From a bacterium (GTDB taxonomy: Bacteria; Bdellovibrionota_G; JALEGL01), in contig JALEGL010000015.1 in the NCBI GenBank assembly GCA_022763185.1, positions 202,036-266,035 on the forward strand: a stretch of DNA of 64,000 bases, in the 5' to 3' direction. A program made the translations under genes and the position numbers. Under the pieces are notes generated by a model. The model worked only from the letters and a program-made list of their open reading frames with translations, searched no databases and had not been told where the DNA came from. Positions 8,640 through 17,615 of this stretch are shown here, piece after piece; the first letter of the stretch is position 1, and every line of letters begins with the position of its first letter.

Positions 8640-9127
8640 AATTCTGGCTTTAATTTTTGATAGGTCTGCTCTAGGGTTTCTGGCAATACCCTTGTTTCGC
8701 CAATGATGGGCATAAAGTTGCTGTCCCCCACCCAGCGCGGAACCACATGATAATGCAAATGTTGCGGAATGCCGGCGCCACCGGCTTTGCCCATGTTCAT
8801 GCCCATATTGCAGCCATCCATGCTGCTTTTATTTTTTAAAGCTTTGATACTTTGGGCAATAAAATCCTGCATTTCATAATGACAATCTTGCGATAAAGCT
8901 AAATAATCATCGCCATGCTGATAGGGAATAACCATGGTGTGTCCGCAACTGTAAGGGAATTTATTAAGAATAATAAGACTGTGTTCACCCCGATGCAAGA
9001 CCAAGTTTTGTGCATCGTTTTTTGAATCATCTTCAATGATGCCACAAAAAATACAGCTATGATTTTTTCGTTTGTGTGGATTGTTCTTAATAAAATCCAA
9101 ACGCCAAGGGGTGAATAAACGTTGCAT
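8636..9127 (-). CDS. HIT-family nucleotide hydrolase/phosphorylase
   Basis: Histidine-triad protein acting on nucleoside phosphates such as Ap4A or AMP conjugates. The triad Q-H123-L-H125-Y-H127-V-V is intact. An upstream C-I-F-C-G pair and the H-T-M-V-I-P-Y segment fit the longer HIT subgroup that includes mycobacterial Ap4A phosphorylase; a length of 163 residues also fits. The exact substrate cannot be read from sequence. Gene ends overlap with the convergent YiiX-like gene. Confidence 0.85.
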   Translation of the reverse strand: MQRLFTPWRLDFIKNNPHKRKNHSCIFCGIIEDDSKNDAQNLVLHRGEHSLIILNKFPYSCGHTMVIPYQHGDDYLALSQDCHYEMQDFIAQSIKALKNKSSMDGCNMGMNMGKAGGAGIPQHLHYHVVPRWVGDSNFMPIIGETRVLPETLEQTYQKLKPEF

Positions 9128-9215
9128 TGTTTGCCTATATCTTATCTTAAGCGTTTAATAAATAAGCTTTTTGAAGAGAGTAAGACCTTTAATGCTAAAA
9201 CTGAATGTGCACAGG

Positions 9216-10280
9216 CTAGTTTTGATCTTCTTTTGACAATTCTTGCCAGCGCTCATACACCGCTTTGGCTATGGTCATCACGTGTTCTCGATACCAGGTT
9301 GGGCTGTTGTAGGTTTTGATGGCAAAGTCTTTTCTTGCTTCGCTTTCTCCCCAGGACTTGGATAAATAGCGCCCAGCTAAGGGAATCATATCGTCTAAGT
9401 TGTTGGGGTCAAAGGCATCATCTTCTGTAAGGATGCCACGCAAGGTGGAGGGCATGAATTGAACGGGGGTAAAGGCGCCCACCCATGAACCCTCTATGGT
9501 TATGAAGGTTGTGGTAGACCAGTCCTTATCTTGCGCAATGTTCATTAAGTCACGCAGCTGAACAATCGACTTTTCTCCTCTACGTTTGGCGCGTGAAATC
9601 CATATGCTTTTGCTTACAAACTTAGAGCCTTTAACAAAGGTTTTATCGGTCAGGTTGTTGGCAAAACCATGATTTAAATCAATTGCGGTGTAATACTGCT
9701 GCAATACATGATTTCTAAAATCTTGGTCCAGCAGAGCAATCCAGCTGGCTAAGGTGGCTACGGTTGGAAACTTAACCACACCTTCATAACTGCCAAAAAA
9801 AGACTCAATGGATACAATTCCGCCAATGAAGGGTGCTTCAACGCCGCAGTTTTTCTCCATGTCTGATAAAGTATAGCAATGCTGTTCTAAAAAAGCTTCG
9901 GTGGCTTGAATCGACGTATCCGACTGCAAACGGGCCAAGACATTGTCCAAACCTCTGTTTCTATCTTTAAACTTAGCCCCAATGCTTAAATCAATCCAAA
10001 TGGCGTAGCTTTGAAACTCTAAGTTTTCAGCATTGATGTCATTCAACCAGCTTAAATCATAAATATCATTGTTGTTTGCATGCTTGTTGCCAGAGCGTTT
10101 CTTGCTGAGTTTTTCACGAACTTTTTCTAATGCCTCGGCCCATAAGTCTGGATCTATCTGAATATTTTCCGTCCACTGCATAAAGGCTGGCTTGTCTGAA
10201 GACCTATCTTGCGACCAAGCAGCTTGAACATGAAATAAACAAACCCACAAACCTAAAAAGAATCTCATCACCACCGTCAT
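9216..10280 (-). CDS. MltB-like lytic murein transglycosylase
   Basis: Probably cleaves peptidoglycan glycan strands in the periplasm. A signal peptide ends near A-W-S-Q (residue 24). The catalytic region G-I-V-S-I-E159-S-F-F-G matches the MltB/SLT_2 pattern around the active glutamate, and G-A-F-T-P-V-Q-F-M-P-S-T corresponds to the conserved P-x-Q-F-M-P-S-S segment. No C-terminal peptidoglycan-binding domain is present; the protein stops at 354 residues. AAGGAT lies seven bases before ATG 10280. Flanking genes give no pathway context. Confidence 0.82.
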   Translation of the reverse strand: MTVVMRFFLGLWVCLFHVQAAWSQDRSSDKPAFMQWTENIQIDPDLWAEALEKVREKLSKKRSGNKHANNNDIYDLSWLNDINAENLEFQSYAIWIDLSIGAKFKDRNRGLDNVLARLQSDTSIQATEAFLEQHCYTLSDMEKNCGVEAPFIGGIVSIESFFGSYEGVVKFPTVATLASWIALLDQDFRNHVLQQYYTAIDLNHGFANNLTDKTFVKGSKFVSKSIWISRAKRRGEKSIVQLRDLMNIAQDKDWSTTTFITIEGSWVGAFTPVQFMPSTLRGILTEDDAFDPNNLDDMIPLAGRYLSKSWGESEARKDFAIKTYNSPTWYREHVMTIAKAVYERWQELSKEDQN

Positions 10281-10621
10281 AAAGAATCCTTAGCGCAAGT
10301 CGTCAAAATCAACAAAGCAAAAACGTTTATATAGCTATAATTAGTTTTTATAGTATTTTTAAATAAGCTATCTTTAAAACTATAATTAAAAAAGTTAAAA
10401 AAAGATTTTTACCCACCCACTCAAACAGCGGGCCGTAAACGGCCCAAACTCGTGGCACGAAATTCTTTTTCTTTTTTATTCCGGGGACAGTCGACTGAAT
10501 TTAATTTATGCAAATTAGGTTTAGATTAAAGTAGCTGTCTTCGGAATACTATAGGTTAACTATTGATATTTATTCTAAAATTTTTAGAACAAAAAAGCCT
10601 ATGTTATAATTGAGAGAAGAT
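10281..10621. other. Non-coding stretch with hairpins and a REP-like element
   Basis: No gene seen. An AT-rich half is followed by a GC palindrome, GGGCCGT (10430-10436) with ACGGCCC (10439-10445), then CGTGGCACG, then a second GGGGACAG-type palindrome listed separately. A TATAAT at 10605-10610 lies just before the prepilin start. Confidence 0.6.
10478..10547. repeat. Degenerate REP-like palindrome with GGGGACAG tag
   Basis: ATTCCGGGGACAG (10478-10490) pairs imperfectly with CTGTCTTCGGAAT (10535-10547). Its right arm (AAAGTAGCTGTC) resembles the right arm of the element at 7252-7317, so the two are probably related. Confidence 0.5.
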
Positions 10622-11413
10622 ATGATAAATTCTCCTAAAAAAACAATTGGTTTTACGCTTGTTGAGCTGATGATTTCAGTTGCTATTATTGGTATTTTAG
10701 CTGCAGTATCCATCACTGCTTATCAAAAATACATCATAAATTCTAAAGTTTCTGAGGCTTATGGAATGGTGCGAAAAATTTTTGATGGAGCTGCAACATA
10801 CGCTCAAACATCTGCCATTATGGTTAAAGATTCAGATACAGGTGAACTTAAAGAATGTGTCAAAGCAAACAAATTTGGAAAGATTTCAGGATGGCCCAGT
10901 AATGATCCAAACATGCCGGGAAAAGTAAAAGCTTATGTTGATTATAGTGTTTTATTGCCCAGCCAGGGTGTAAGCTCTAGTCCTAGTTTTAGTAATGCTG
11001 GATTCAATTGTGGAACTACAAAGGATCCTTTACCTTCAGATTATGGTATAGGTGTTTCTTTATTAAGTAATTATTTTCAAGATTATTACCGCTACAGAAC
11101 AAATAGTGAGATGTCCTTTGTTTATCATTTAATCCCTAATGATTATCAGCTGTTAGCAGATCTATCCGCTGAAGGAAAAAATGCATCATCATCCATTAGA
11201 AGTGTTCATACCACTTCTTCAATTTGGGCAATCTCCGATTTAGATGGAGATTTTAATATGGATAACGATGATTCAGTTGCAATTTCAGATTTTATTGATC
11301 CTCTTTCAAGAAGCAATAAACTTACCTATCTGACTCGAGGCATTTATATTGATACTGTTAGCGGCGATATAAAAGGTACCGATGGAATTTACACTGAAAA
11401 TTTGGGAGAATGA
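10622..11413 (+). CDS. Orphan type IV prepilin-like protein
   Basis: Starts [10 protein letters not shown] then F-T-L-V-E-L-M: a textbook prepilin leader cut between G and F by a PilD-type peptidase, with the required glutamate at mature position 5 and a hydrophobic N-terminal helix. The 263-residue product is longer than a major pilin. Near the C-terminus [12 protein letters not shown] could bind calcium, as in some pseudopilins. ATG 10622 is preferred over TTG 10610, which overlaps a TATAAT box. No pilus or type II secretion genes are nearby, so assembly must depend on genes elsewhere. Confidence 0.8.
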   Translation: MINSPKKTIGFTLVELMISVAIIGILAAVSITAYQKYIINSKVSEAYGMVRKIFDGAATYAQTSAIMVKDSDTGELKECVKANKFGKISGWPSNDPNMPGKVKAYVDYSVLLPSQGVSSSPSFSNAGFNCGTTKDPLPSDYGIGVSLLSNYFQDYYRYRTNSEMSFVYHLIPNDYQLLADLSAEGKNASSSIRSVHTTSSIWAISDLDGDFNMDNDDSVAISDFIDPLSRSNKLTYLTRGIYIDTVSGDIKGTDGIYTENLGE

Positions 11414-11560
11414 AATAAATATTTCAGTAACACACCAATAACTTTTATAACACCAGGGCAGTGTGAAGAATTGTGGCATGTTCCAATAAAGAACATCTAT
11501 ATTTTACTCATTCTACAAAAATTTTGCAGTTCTTTGCAACCCCAAAAATAACTTCCTTTG

Positions 11561-12105
11561 TTATAAGTTGTTTTGCGGGTTGGTACTTACAAGTAAATCC
11601 TCAAAAGATTTAAAATGCTTTTTTGTAATGTGAACCTCGTCGTTTATCAAAATTCTTTCGTGGTCTATTTCTATAATTTGCGCATCGCCATTTTTATTTT
11701 TGTTCTTTAAATCAAAACATATTGGATTATAAAAAGAATGTTTTGAACTACCAATTTGAATCATTCCTTTTTTTTTCAAAGATTCATACAAAATTGTATC
11801 CGAAAAAATTTTATTTTCTAAATCATACTCTTGGTTATTTAAACTATTTCCCCAAAAGCATATTTCATTGATTTCAAAACTTAAAAAAGAATACGATGAA
11901 TACAAGTATGAAAAAAGTGGGGGTAATTTTGAAAAAAGATTACTTTCAAAACTATAATGCCTTGGGTTATCTATTTTTTTAAACTCCCATCTCCTGATTT
12001 AAGAAGACCAGGAATTTCTTCAGCATGAAGCGCTTCAAATTGACGATTAGAATGAATAACATTGACCCATGAGTCAACCAAGCTCGTATTAATATTTTTT
12101 TTCAT
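11561..12105 (-). pseudogene. SMI1/KNR4 (SUKH) immunity-type gene with a frameshift
   Basis: Two frames together make one SUKH protein. The first runs from ATG 12105 (M-K-K-N-I-N-T-S) through Q-F-E-A-L-H-A-E-E-I-P-G-L-L-K-S-G-D and then hits a stop at 11971. The second continues from about 11988 as W-E-F-K-K-I-D-N-P-R-H-Y-S-F-E, L-P-P-L-F, F-E-I-N-E-I, then G-M-I-Q-I-G, P-I-C-F-D-L and I-I-E-I-D-H-E-R-I-L to 11561. One missing T after the G-A-T codon at 11989-11991 would restore a continuous frame. SUKH proteins commonly neutralise polymorphic toxins; no toxin is adjacent. A sequencing error is the alternative to a real lesion. Confidence 0.75.
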
Positions 12106-12177
12106 ATGGTTTAGTTTTAAAAAAACACATTAATAATACTTTAAACAAAAATCATTCTAGTCGATGTTAAAATATCA

Positions 12178-13290
12178 TCAAATCCGCATTGGCATGATGA
12201 CGCTGACGTAGTTGTCTGTGTCTGGAAGTTTAACCACGCCGGGGCTTTGATTGTGATCCAATTCTAGTTTAACCTTATCGGTTTGGACCACAGATAATGC
12301 ATCCAATAAATACTTGGCATTAAAACCAATGGTCATTTCATCGCCGTTAAATTCAGCGGCAATGTCTTCTTCTGCTTCACCCAGTTCTGGAGAGTTGGCA
12401 GACAAATGCAGTTCATTGGCTTTAAATTGCATCTTAACGCATTTGGATTTGCCTTCAGATAACAAGGAAACGCGTTTCAACGATTCTTTTAAGTCATTCT
12501 TTTGTACCATAACAGTCTTACGGTCACCTTGTGGAATGACTTTGTTATATTCCGGAAAATCACCCACCACCAATTTCATAAAAATGGTGTTGCTGTCATT
12601 GCTAAACACACATGTGGCTGGAGAAATAGAAACATTGATAGCACTGCCTTCACCTTCAGCTAAAAGCTTTTTTAATTCCATAATGCCTTTGCGTGGCAGA
12701 ATAATTTTCTTTTCCATTTGCATGGTTTCTTCACTGCTTAAAGGGCTTTTGTACAAAGACAGTCGATGACCATCGGTGGCCACCATGTTTAAATTTTTGT
12801 CGCTACCGATTTCCAATAAAATACCGTTAAGATTGGCACGCACTTCATCAGTACTCATGGCGTAAGAGGTATATTCAATGCCTTTGAGCAACGTATCTTT
12901 ATTGACTTTATAAAAGGTAAAATCTGTTTTGCGCGGCATCTCAGGAAACTCGGCAGCATCGACGCTGGCCACTCTAAAATGAGCTTTGCCGCTTTTAATA
13001 TTCAACCAACCTTTTTCGTCTTTTTCTAATTCAACAGTATTGTTGGGCAGCTGTTTAATAATATCAATTAGAGTATGAGCTGAGGTGCAGATTTTTCCTG
13101 GAACATCATTGTCAACCGAACATGAACTTTCAACAGAAATTTCTAAATCTGTGCCATAAGCGGTTAAGCTGTTGTCTTTGATATCCAACATGATGTTGGA
13201 TAAAATAGGCATGGTGGTCTTTTTCTCGGTGACACTGACCACAGATTGCAAGACTTTCATTAGATTTTGTTGTTCACAGGTCCATTTCAT
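12178..13290 (-). CDS. dnaN: DNA polymerase III beta subunit (sliding clamp)
   Basis: Ring-shaped processivity clamp of the replicative polymerase and loading platform for many repair factors. The 370 residues cover the three clamp domains, starting M-K-W-T-C-E-Q-Q-N-L and ending in the conserved Y-V-S-V-I-M-P-M-R-I tail. AAGGAT lies eight bases before ATG 13290. Unusually it is transcribed away from dnaA, with oriC between them, and it is followed by a SUKH remnant rather than recF and gyrB. Confidence 0.97.
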   Translation of the reverse strand: MKWTCEQQNLMKVLQSVVSVTEKKTTMPILSNIMLDIKDNSLTAYGTDLEISVESSCSVDNDVPGKICTSAHTLIDIIKQLPNNTVELEKDEKGWLNIKSGKAHFRVASVDAAEFPEMPRKTDFTFYKVNKDTLLKGIEYTSYAMSTDEVRANLNGILLEIGSDKNLNMVATDGHRLSLYKSPLSSEETMQMEKKIILPRKGIMELKKLLAEGEGSAINVSISPATCVFSNDSNTIFMKLVVGDFPEYNKVIPQGDRKTVMVQKNDLKESLKRVSLLSEGKSKCVKMQFKANELHLSANSPELGEAEEDIAAEFNGDEMTIGFNAKYLLDALSVVQTDKVKLELDHNQSPGVVKLPDTDNYVSVIMPMRI

Positions 13291-13476
13291 AAGCGTTATC
13301 CTTCAACTTGATTGATATTAATTTGCTCTAATTCATTTTGCTTATATGATTTGTTTGGCTTTTTGTAGTTTTATTTTACTTTCAGCTTAAGAATTTTTTA
13401 AGTTTGTTTTCAGAGTTTCAAGTGAATGATTAAATAGTATAGATATAAAATAAAAGATCATCATCATAGTAAGTCT

Positions 13477-13485
13477 TGTGGATAA
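13477..13485 (-). promoter_or_regulatory. DnaA box
   Basis: TTATCCACA on the minus strand (TGTGGATAA on the plus strand), a perfect consensus box on the dnaN side of oriC. Confidence 0.85.
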
Positions 13486-13641
13486 GTTCATTCTTCTTGC
13501 TAAGTATTTAAAATTAAGTTTATTTTTAACTAATTTTACTGTGAATAAAGATGTGATTATTGTGCCTAATGAAGGGATAAGTAACTTGATGACTATCTTA
13601 TCCCCTATTTATCCCAAACTTATCCATAGCTTTTAAACATC

Positions 13642-13650
13642 TTATCCACA
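13642..13650 (+). promoter_or_regulatory. DnaA box
   Basis: Perfect TTATCCACA, 14 bases after the near-match TTATCCATA at 13620-13628; together they form the central cluster. Confidence 0.85.
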
Positions 13651-13950
13651 GTAAAATGCGATTCATGAACTACTGTATTGATATTGTTGGTTTTTTATTG
13701 GAAAAAAGTTTTATTTCTTCTGGGGATAAGTTTAGGCCAGATGTTAAAAATATACTTCTCAAAAAATATTAAATATAAGTTAATAAATTAACTATTATTT
13801 TTAAACCATTATATATAAAGGTTTATAAAGTAGGTGATTTGTAAGATACTGAAAAGATGAAAAATAATAAAACGCGTCAAAAAAAAATAACAAAAGCAAA
13901 GACTTAATGTAAAAAATAAGAAAACTTAAAAGTCTTGAAAAACCAGGGAC

Positions 13951-13959
13951 TTATCCACA
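13951..13959 (+). promoter_or_regulatory. DnaA box near the dnaA start
   Basis: Perfect TTATCCACA 77 bases upstream of the dnaA start and just after the AT-rich block. It could serve both the origin and autoregulation of dnaA. Confidence 0.85.
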
Positions 13960-14036
13960 GGTTAAAAAAAAGTAAATTTTTATTGGCCGATAAGCTTGAC
14001 GGCACAGACCCTTTTCTGGCTTATTGAAAAGTCCCT

Positions 14037-15392
14037 ATGGAGAAAACTTGGCAAAAAACGATTCATCACTTGCAAGAGCGTTTACCTGCGCATGCCTTTA
14101 ACACGTGGATTAAACCCTTAAGTTATAAAGATACACAGGATAATCAGATTTTTGTTGAAGTTCCCAATACCTATTATCGTGATCGCTTGCAAAGTACCTA
14201 TTCTAGTATGATTAAAAAAACCTTGCGTGAGTTGAGTCAAGATTTAAACATGGACGTGGCTTTTGTGGTCTCTAGCAACACACCGGTGTTCAGTCATGAT
14301 CAATTGCAAAAAATATCTCAAGAAAAAACCAGGCAAAAATTGGCGCAAAGCAAGCAACAAGAAGAAAAGATTCAGCAAAACCACACCCTTTACCCCCAAT
14401 ACACTTTTGAACAATTTGTGGTGGGTACCGGTAATCAGTTTGCCCATGCTGCCGCTCAATCGGTGGCCAGTCAACCGGGGCAACAATACAATCCCTTATT
14501 TTTATACGGCGGTGTAGGTTTGGGGAAAACCCACCTTTTGTGTGCCATTGGTCATCAAATCAAACAAATCAATCCGGGCGCTAAAATTATTTATGAGACC
14601 TGTGAGCAATTTACCAACGGCATGATTAATGCTATTCGCTATCAAAAGACCGAACAGTTTAGAAACCGCTACCGTAAAAACTGCGACTTGCTGCTTTTGG
14701 ATGATATTCAATTTTTATCCAAAAAAGAACGCACACAAGAAGAATTTTTTCATACCTTCAATGTTTTACACCAACAAAACATTCAAATTGTGGTGACCTC
14801 AGATGAACTGCCCAAAAACATTCCGGACATTGATGACCGCTTGCGCTCACGCTTTGAGTGGGGATTGATGTGTGATATTCAAGCGCCAGATTTAGAAACC
14901 CGGGTGGCCATTTTAGAGAAAAAAATCAGTGATCTTCATTTGGATGTTGATCAAGAGGTTTTGGTTTACTTGGCAGAAAAATTTCAAAATAACATACGGG
15001 CTTTAGAAGGGGCTTTAACTCGTTTAAGCGCGCAAGCTACTTTGTCCAACTTGAATATTGATAAAGCCTTTGCGCAAAGGGTGTTTTCTGATCAGGTCAG
15101 TGCCAGTGTGCTTACGCTAGAAACCATTATGGAGAAAGTGGCTAATTTTTTCATGTTGTCTGTGGCGGATTTAAAATCCAGTAGTCGTAAGAAAAACATA
15201 GCTTTTCCAAGGCAAATGGCCATGTACTTATGCCGCAAACATACCCGTCACTCGTTTCCTGAGATTGGTCAAAAATTTGGCGGCAAGGATCACACCACCA
15301 TCATGCATGCGGTTAAAAAAATTGAAGAGCTAAAAGACAAGCAAGACGATACGGCCCACACCTTGGCAGCAATAGAAAAAACCTTGAAATAA
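14037..15392 (+). CDS. dnaA: Chromosomal replication initiator DnaA
   Basis: AAA+ ATPase that binds DnaA boxes and opens oriC. Domain I starts W-Q-K-T-I-H-H-L-Q; Walker A G-G-V-G-L-G-K-T is at 158-165; Walker B is L-L-L-L-D-D-I-Q-F-L; the C-terminal domain IV carries the DNA-binding signature G-G-K-D-H-T-T-I-M-H-A. At 451 residues it is of standard length. No Shine-Dalgarno sequence is obvious before ATG 14037. The adjacent oriC and the upstream DnaA box suggest autoregulation. Confidence 0.97.
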   Translation: MEKTWQKTIHHLQERLPAHAFNTWIKPLSYKDTQDNQIFVEVPNTYYRDRLQSTYSSMIKKTLRELSQDLNMDVAFVVSSNTPVFSHDQLQKISQEKTRQKLAQSKQQEEKIQQNHTLYPQYTFEQFVVGTGNQFAHAAAQSVASQPGQQYNPLFLYGGVGLGKTHLLCAIGHQIKQINPGAKIIYETCEQFTNGMINAIRYQKTEQFRNRYRKNCDLLLLDDIQFLSKKERTQEEFFHTFNVLHQQNIQIVVTSDELPKNIPDIDDRLRSRFEWGLMCDIQAPDLETRVAILEKKISDLHLDVDQEVLVYLAEKFQNNIRALEGALTRLSAQATLSNLNIDKAFAQRVFSDQVSASVLTLETIMEKVANFFMLSVADLKSSSRKKNIAFPRQMAMYLCRKHTRHSFPEIGQKFGGKDHTTIMHAVKKIEELKDKQDDTAHTLAAIEKTLK

Positions 15393-15532
15393 AGTCATAA
15401 TAGCCAAAACTGGCCCAACAACAAAAGCACAAGTATCTGAATTATATGTGTTTTTATGTGGTATGTTTCTTGCTCTAAGTTTAATAGAATGAAGGCAAGT
15501 GTGTATAAAAAATTTTGGGGGATTGGATCTGT

Positions 15533-16879
15533 ATGTTCATAAAAAGAGTGTTGGCAATGCTGGCCTTGGCCAGCATTCTTGGTGTTAATCCGGTTTTGTC
15601 ACAGAAGCTTGACTGTGCTTCGCTCTATCAAAGTCCGCAAGATGTTTGCCGTTGTTTTCTCAATCAGCAAGGTTTTATAGATGACGTGGAGGTAGCGTCG
15701 CTTTATCATTACTCTATTCTTAACAACATCAATTTACGGGTGTTGAGTAAAAACGAACAAGAAAGTCGAAAAGCATTGTTGCGTTTGGTATCCTTTCTGC
15801 ATTATTTTCCTCAATTGAAATCGAGTTACGCACAAAACCGGTCTATACAAACGGTAAGAACCAGCGACGAACGTTCAAAAAGAGTAAACAGTTGCGATAT
15901 GTTTCATGATCAATTGACGGTTTATGTTGAAGACTTGGTTTTTTTAGATAAAATTGAACAAAAATTTATTGATCAGCAAATTATAGATCCTCGCCCAATT
16001 CAAAAACCTGACGCCAATATTCTTTTTGTGGTTGATGGCAGCAACTCGCCGCTAGCAACAAACAGTTTAGATCAAACTCACTTTTTTTGGGCTTTAAAGT
16101 CTATACGCGATAATTTAAAATTTCTTCCTAAACAAAGTAAGGTTAACTTTGCCTTGACCCGAATTTCAGTTGAAAGCAAATACATTGAGCTCAACAAAGA
16201 TAAATACCTTTACCCATCGTATCAAAATATAGCGGTTTTTCGTCAATGGTTGGATGAGAGGTTGAGTGAATACACCACCGATAAACAAGTTTTTTTGGAT
16301 TTTTTTGAAGAATATGAACCTTGGTTAGAACAAAGGTATGAAGGGGAAAAAAGATCATTTCAATATTGGACAGAGGAATTTGCGAACACGCAAAATCCAA
16401 AAACAAAAGCAGCTAAAGAACAAGCTCAAGCTAGCTTGGAGTTCATTAAGAAGGAATACAACGGTGTTCAAGAAGTGAAAGCCAACATGAACTCTTTAAG
16501 CATAGAGCAAATTGTAAAAGCCTGTCCCATATCAATTGGGCGAGCTATTCGAAAAAAGATTTTTGCGCAAACCATGGAGTTGGATCACAGTGACCCTGAG
16601 GATTTGGTGCATGACGAAGGCATGAGAAACATACTGCGCAGTGAACAGTTTTCTGGTCAAGAAAAAAAACCCGACTGGCTGGTTTTTCTGAGCGATGGAG
16701 GCATTACCAATGTATTGCTAGAAAGCAGTCTAAACAACATAGACTTGGAAAAAAAACAGGTCAAGGCCTCTGAAGTAAAAATTCAATTGAAACCTTTAAA
16801 ATCAGAGCAGTATCAACAAGAGTATTTTGATCAACTTTTTTCCACAACCTGGGTGCAAGTTTTAGCTCCTGTAGAATAA
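15533..16879 (+). CDS. Secreted protein with a vWA-like domain
   Basis: A signal peptide (M-F-I-K-R-V-L-A-M-L..., cleavage near V-L-S-Q) precedes about 425 residues. A segment I-L-F-V-V-D168-G-S170-N-S172 matches the D-x-S-x-S metal-ion site of von Willebrand factor A domains, and W-L-V-F-L-S-D388-G-G fits the later vWA aspartate. Between them lies an unusually long charged insertion. Cysteines in the N-terminal part suggest disulfides. ATG 15533 is preferred to TTG 15515 because it gives a clean signal peptide. The domain call is by motif only; function unknown. It sits between dnaA and rpmH. Confidence 0.6.
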   Translation: MFIKRVLAMLALASILGVNPVLSQKLDCASLYQSPQDVCRCFLNQQGFIDDVEVASLYHYSILNNINLRVLSKNEQESRKALLRLVSFLHYFPQLKSSYAQNRSIQTVRTSDERSKRVNSCDMFHDQLTVYVEDLVFLDKIEQKFIDQQIIDPRPIQKPDANILFVVDGSNSPLATNSLDQTHFFWALKSIRDNLKFLPKQSKVNFALTRISVESKYIELNKDKYLYPSYQNIAVFRQWLDERLSEYTTDKQVFLDFFEEYEPWLEQRYEGEKRSFQYWTEEFANTQNPKTKAAKEQAQASLEFIKKEYNGVQEVKANMNSLSIEQIVKACPISIGRAIRKKIFAQTMELDHSDPEDLVHDEGMRNILRSEQFSGQEKKPDWLVFLSDGGITNVLLESSLNNIDLEKKQVKASEVKIQLKPLKSEQYQQEYFDQLFSTTWVQVLAPVE

Positions 16880-17027
16880 ATAGCAAAATGCGTGTTGCGG
16901 GCTAAAGCGTCCAATTCAATTAAAAACAGTTGACAGGCCTTAGCGAATGTGGTTTTTTGTGGGCCTGTTTCGTATTTGAAATTTGCAGTTTTGAAAAAAC
17001 TGAAGAAAAAACAGATTAATTTTAGGC

Positions 17028-17054
17028 CCTTAAAGGTATAAATAAACTTTAAGG
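17028..17054 (+). promoter_or_regulatory. Inverted repeat in the rpmH leader
   Basis: CCTTAAAG (17028-17035) and CTTTAAGG (17047-17054) flank an AT-rich 11-base loop, 22 bases before rpmH. It may be a leader hairpin or an operator; nothing in sequence decides between these. Confidence 0.35.
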
Positions 17055-17076
17055 CAGAGGAAACAAGGAAATTAGT

Positions 17077-17229
17077 ATGTCTAAAAGAACCTATCAACCA
17101 AGTAACTTAAAGCGTAAAAGAAAACACGGTTTTCGTGAGCGCATGAGCACCAAAGCTGGACGCGCTATTTTGAATGCACGTCGTCGCAAAGGCAGAAAAA
17201 GACTGGTTGTCAGTATTGCTAGCAAGTAA
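17077..17229 (+). CDS. rpmH: 50S ribosomal protein L34
   Basis: A 50-residue, very basic protein, [10 protein letters not shown] then [12 protein letters not shown] and [16 protein letters not shown], the full L34 signature. AAGGAA precedes ATG 17077. It heads the conserved rpmH-rnpA-yidD-yidC cluster, 17 bases ahead of rnpA. Confidence 0.97.
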   Translation: MSKRTYQPSNLKRKRKHGFRERMSTKAGRAILNARRRKGRKRLVVSIASK

Positions 17230-17246
17230 TTGGATGAGCACTGGTC

Positions 17247-17615
17247 ATGTTTGCCCAAAAGCATGATTTTCCAAAAAAGCAGCGGATAGCAGATAAAAAA
17301 GATTTTGCTTTATCCAAAGCCACAGGGAAACGTTTTTATCAACATGATCTGTTTTTAGCCAAATCCAAGAACACCTGTGGCTTTGCACGTCTGGCGGTGG
17401 TTGCCAGCAGAAAAACCGGCAATGCGGTTTTAAGAAATCAGTGGAAAAGACAGGTTAGGGAAGTGTTTAGACACAGCAAACTACAAGCCAGTGATTATGT
17501 TGTTGTTCTTAAGCCCAGTATCAAAGAGCAGAATAAAACTAGCGTTGCTTTACAAGTTAAACAGTTGTTCAAGCAACATCTGATGGAGAAAGATAATAAA
17601 AGCAATGTTGCATAG
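17247..17615 (+). CDS. rnpA: Ribonuclease P protein component
   Basis: Protein cofactor that helps the RNase P RNA remove 5' leaders from tRNA precursors. The 122-residue basic protein contains the RNR signature region A-V-L-R-N-Q-W-K-R-Q-V-R-E-V-F-R and the upstream F-A-R-L-A-V-V-A-S-R-K-T-G-N-A segment. It follows rpmH by 17 bases and its 3' end overlaps yidD by 11 bases, implying translational coupling. Confidence 0.95.
   Translation: MFAQKHDFPKKQRIADKKDFALSKATGKRFYQHDLFLAKSKNTCGFARLAVVASRKTGNAVLRNQWKRQVREVFRHSKLQASDYVVVLKPSIKEQNKTSVALQVKQLFKQHLMEKDNKSNVA

Larger units (their letters stand above)
13291..14036. other. oriC: Chromosomal replication origin oriC
   Basis: A 746-base gap between divergent dnaN and dnaA. 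It holds three perfect TTATCCACA DnaA boxes (listed separately), near matches TTATCCATA (13620-13628), TTATCCCCA on the minus strand (13721-13729), TTATCCCCT (13598-13606) and TTATCCCAA (13609-13617), and a very AT-rich block around 13735-13925 that could be the unwinding element. The position next to rpmH, mnmG and parAB fits a chromosomal origin. Confidence 0.9.

Noticed and set aside
9122-9319. 65-codon plus-strand frame after the HIT gene
   Set aside because: More than half of it lies antisense to the confident lytic transglycosylase gene.
10430-10445. GGGCCGT-AA-ACGGCCC palindrome as a terminator
   Set aside because: No plus-strand gene lies upstream, its two-base loop is too tight, and no T run follows directly.
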